The position numbers and the translations under genes were made by a program. From Epiperipatus broadwayi (Eukaryota; Onychophora; Udeonychophora; Euonychophora; Peripatidae): 64,000 bases of DNA. Shown here piece after piece: positions 61,384 through 64,000 of the stretch (within the stretch, counting starts at the first letter, position 1; the number at the start of each line of letters is the position of its first letter). The DNA lies in assembly GCA_028023455.1 (NCBI GenBank), contig JAQFVV010012420.1, positions 6,153,770 through 6,217,769 of the forward strand, in the 5' to 3' direction. Under the pieces are notes generated by a model, which worked only from the letters and a program-made list of their open reading frames with translations, had not been told where the DNA came from and searched no databases.

Positions 61384-61562
61384 TAATAGAGATTTATTTA
61401 AATTTCTTTGAATTAATAATCTCACTCTCTTTAGTCAAGATGTAATCTTTAGAGTCTATATAAACAGATTTGTCCATAGATAAAGATGGGTATCCACTTT
61501 TATTGGTAAAGAAGATTGTCTTAGTAACAGATTGAAATTGTTGATTGCTATTGATATTTGTA
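61384..61562. repeat. Extra partial FB-E arm
   Basis: Repeats TCTCACTCTCTTTAGTCAA, then TCTATATAAACA, then CATAGATAAAG.TGG and a degraded AACAGA.TGA.ATT block in the same order and orientation as 61083-61215. A third, diverged partial unit of FB-E. Confidence 0.65.
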
Positions 61563-61790
61563 TAAATATATATTTACATTATAATTGTATTTACATATTT
61601 ATTGTTAAAATGTTTGTTACAAAATTTTAAAATAAAAAAGGATTTTGTTAACTTTGTTAAATAAAAAAATAGTCTGTTTAATAAATATATTACAATAGAA
61701 TATTTACATTGATTAGTATTTATTACTAATGCTTTTATAAATATTGTCCAATGCTAATCAGAACCTATACCATTTACAACAACATTTGCT

Positions 61791-62571
61791 GTAATAGTGA
61801 TATTAGCGATTAAGCCAATGCACATGTGCTTTAAAGATAAATTATAAATGAATACTCTCACTTTTCCAGACACAAGATATAGTTTTTTAGAAAAGATGGA
61901 ATGAATCACCCATCCTTTCAACCCAAACATTTATGTATGAGCAAATCTTAAGTGTATGGAAATGAAAGTGTGAAGATGTTAAGCAATCACTTTAAATTAT
62001 ATTTATTATGCTTGAATGAATGATGCTTGCGAAATCTTTACAATTTATGATACGTCATTCTTTAGTTGAAATTAAACATACATAATGAGATATTATTTTA
62101 TATAGCTAAAAAACTATATCTTGTGTTTGGAAAAGTGAGAGTATTCATTTATAATTCATCTTTAAAGTGCATGTGCATTGACTTAATTGCTAATATCACT
62201 ATTTCAGTATAAAAACATAGTGCTATATAAAATAATATCTCATTATATATGTTCAATTTCAACTAAAGAATGATATATTGTAAATTGTAAAGATTTCACA
62301 AGCATCATTCGTTCAAGCATAATAAATGTAATTTAAAGTGATTGCTTAACATCTTCACACTCTCATTTCCATATGCTTAAGATTTGCCCATACATAAATG
62401 TTTGGATCAAAAGGATGGGTGATTCATTCCATCTTTTCTAAAAACTATATCTTGTGTCTGAAAAAGTGAGAGTATTCATTTATAATTTATCTTTAAAGTG
62501 CATGTGCATTGGCTTAATCGCTAATATCACTATTACAGTATAAAAACATAGCGCTATATAAAATAACATTT
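61791..62571. mobile_element. Foldback element, family FB-A, rearranged copy
   Basis: L arm 61791-62085, an extra inverted outer-arm piece (about 62109-62245), then a full inverted arm (about 62246-62537) and an inverted terminal segment to about 62564. Arm sequence GAGCAAATCTTAAGTGTATGG and CTTGAATGAATGATGC matches the 24-kb FB-A element, as does the terminal TTATTTTATATAGC block. AACATTT occurs at both edges (61781-61787, 62565-62571), a weak duplication candidate. Confidence 0.65.
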
Positions 62572-62618
62572 ACTATTTAATTAATTGTATAGAATGCTAG
62601 CTGTTTATATATCTATGT

Positions 62619-62705
62619 CATCATCATTTTTATCCATTATCAATCCACTATAGGATGAAGCTCTCTCCATGTTCAATGTATTTTTTCTGATCTCTAATCT
62701 ACTAT
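62619..62705 (-). repeat. RTE LINE 3' tail fragment, third copy
   Basis: TCATCATCATTTTTATCCATTATCAATCCACTA followed by GATGAAGCTCTCTCCATGTTCAAT matches the last ~85 bp of the RTE copies at 19413 and 52576. Extreme 5' truncation. Confidence 0.75.
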
Positions 62706-62709
62706 AACA

Positions 62710-63517
62710 GTAAATACATGAGTAAAATATTTATAATGTTAAAATAATACAAACACCAAAATAATACAAACAATAAATATTATATGTATTTAAATATAAA
62801 ATTCTCATATATTTATTGTTTGTATTATTATTTTAGTATTATACATATATTATTCACATATCTACTATTATGTTAGTTTTATTGCTTGGTGACTCCCTCA
62901 TGTGTGAAAAAAAGTCACAAATTGCATACTTAAGTGGTGTCCATAATTCTTTCAAAATTTAAAATACATTTCTTATTCTTAAAAATAAAACTATGATGCA
63001 TAAAATGAAATCTGAAATCTGTTAAATCAATAATAACAATATTTAAATGAAACATTGTATTTAACTTTCTGTTTCTTGTTTGGTTTTTGTTATTCAAAAC
63101 TGGAAGTTTATTTAAGCTTATTTTCATTAGTGCATACACAGTTTATTCAAGAATTATTTACATTTTTCTTTTCTATAGTATACTAGTTCTTCCATGAAAT
63201 AAAAAAATTGATTTCTCCCATCTAAAATTTTCTATTTATGTAGAATAGCTTAATTCATATCATGAGTTCTATTAGTAGCAAATTATTATATATATATAGA
63301 TTCGTGTATATGCATTACTGAAGATTTATTTGCCATTTGCAATTTTTTGTATATATATATATATATAAAATAGATCATGTACAGACATGAGTTTCCTTCA
63401 TGTGATTGTAGACTGATATCACATAGACTATCTCATAGAAATAACTTAGTTAACTGAAAGAAACAAGTCAACCATTTATATCTTTTAATTAATACTTAGT
63501 TTTTATATTGTCTAAAC
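62710..63517. other. AT-rich stretch, no gene seen
   Basis: Includes a short inverted repeat around 62750-62835 (CAAACAATAAATAT / ATATATTTATTGTTTG) and (TA)n near 63350-63367. Nothing coding recognised. Confidence 0.45.
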
Positions 63518-64000
63518 TTTTTTTTTTTTCTCAAAGTAACCTTTATTAATAAAAGACTACAAAAATTTTGGGTACACTTACCCATTGAGGATTACACAGT
63601 GATTCAATGTAACAAGGTAAAATGTACATATGTTCAAAAATAATTACATCCATAAAAATTGCTGTAATGTGATTAATGTGTATCTGTATGTGGATCCACA
63701 TGGCCCAGCCATTGAGAAGTTAACCATCACCTAATGGTCTCACCCCTGGGGCCCCGAAGTGAAGACTTAAATGCTTCAGCTGAATGGGTGAAGTCCAGCA
63801 TTGTGCCAACCACCACAACAGGCAGTGAGGCCCAAGTTCACCAAGCAATAGACTCTCGAACCACAGCCGAGCCATGTCAAGACAATTCTGAATACCTCTG
63901 CCTCCCAATTAGCAGTCCAAATGAGCAGGGACCACAATCGGTCTACCTGCCCAAAATTGGAAAACCAACTTGGGTAAAAACTAAGAAGTAATAAGTAAAG
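63518..64000 (-). other. Retroposed transcript 3' end or unknown retroelement, cut by window edge
   Basis: On minus, a GC-richer block ends with AATAAA (63547-63542), then GGTTACTTTGAG and a 12-base poly(A) (63529-63518). That is the signature of a cleaved, polyadenylated transcript pasted into DNA. The block extends past the window end. On plus, 63716-63991 is an open frame ending TAATAA (MVSPLGPRSEDLNASAEW ... LPKIGKPTWVKTKK) with good codon variety but antisense to the poly(A) signal. On minus, 63908-63720 is also open for 62 codons. I recognise neither product. Confidence 0.5.

Overview
The window looks like intergenic, transposon-filled DNA from an invertebrate animal. Signs of a eukaryote are the A+T content (about three quarters by eye), the absence of long open frames, RNA polymerase III type tRNA-derived SINEs with poly(A) tails and target-site duplications, several classes of non-LTR retrotransposon, Penelope-like elements, a hAT relic, a solo LTR, and long microsatellites. 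A short degenerate TTAGGG-like tract fits a TTAGGG-telomere metazoan. I cannot name the species. No intact host gene, rRNA, functional tRNA gene or CRISPR array was found.

Layout. 1-4.7 kb: AT-rich, no gene, one weak repeat fragment. 4.7-6.7 kb: decayed hAT (ZBED5-like) transposase on the minus strand, followed to 8.4 kb by a cluster of diverged direct repeats. 11.5-12.8 kb: composite element with tandem ~400 bp units plus an inverted partial unit, bracketed by a 9-bp repeat. 13.2-13.6 kb: diverged inverted repeat. 17.3-18.45 kb: a (TTC)n array over 1.1 kb long. 19.4-21.9 kb: 5'-truncated RTE-type LINE (minus). 24.1-24.8 kb: ~290-bp-arm foldback element with a 12-bp flanking duplication. 27.3-29.0 kb: CR1/jockey-like LINE relic (minus). 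29.0-31.4 kb: Penelope-like element between ~550-bp inverted arms. 32-37 kb: dispersed repeats, foldback relics, a solo LTR with a 5-bp duplication, and a tandem repeat. 38.7-39.2 kb: a 48-bp minisatellite and telomere-like DNA. 40.7-46.1 kb: three adjacent retroelement relics (CR1-like minus, Penelope-like plus, jockey/CR1-like plus).

48.8-53.4 kb holds further R1 repeat copies, three different palindromes in 2.6 kb (one with perfect 85-bp arms, one with 579-bp arms), a second RTE 3' end, and a SINE with an 11-bp target-site duplication. 53.95-54.42 kb holds an unassigned 106-codon open frame of raised G+C followed by AATAAA. 59.3-60.7 kb holds a Penelope-like element with GIY-YIG-like remains between inverted arms, and 60.7-62.7 kb holds two more foldback elements and a third RTE 3' end. 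63.5-64 kb: a GC-richer block with a polyadenylation signal and poly(A) tract on the minus strand, cut by the window edge.

The most interesting pattern is the density of long inverted repeats. At least nine distinct loci occur, in several unrelated families, some recent. Two different Penelope-like elements each sit between inverted rather than direct terminal repeats. None of the mobile elements has an uninterrupted full-length ORF; those that moved recently (the 85-bp hairpin, the SINE, the second RTE tail) must have used proteins encoded elsewhere. All calls come from reading the sequence and translations by eye; no alignment or database search was run.
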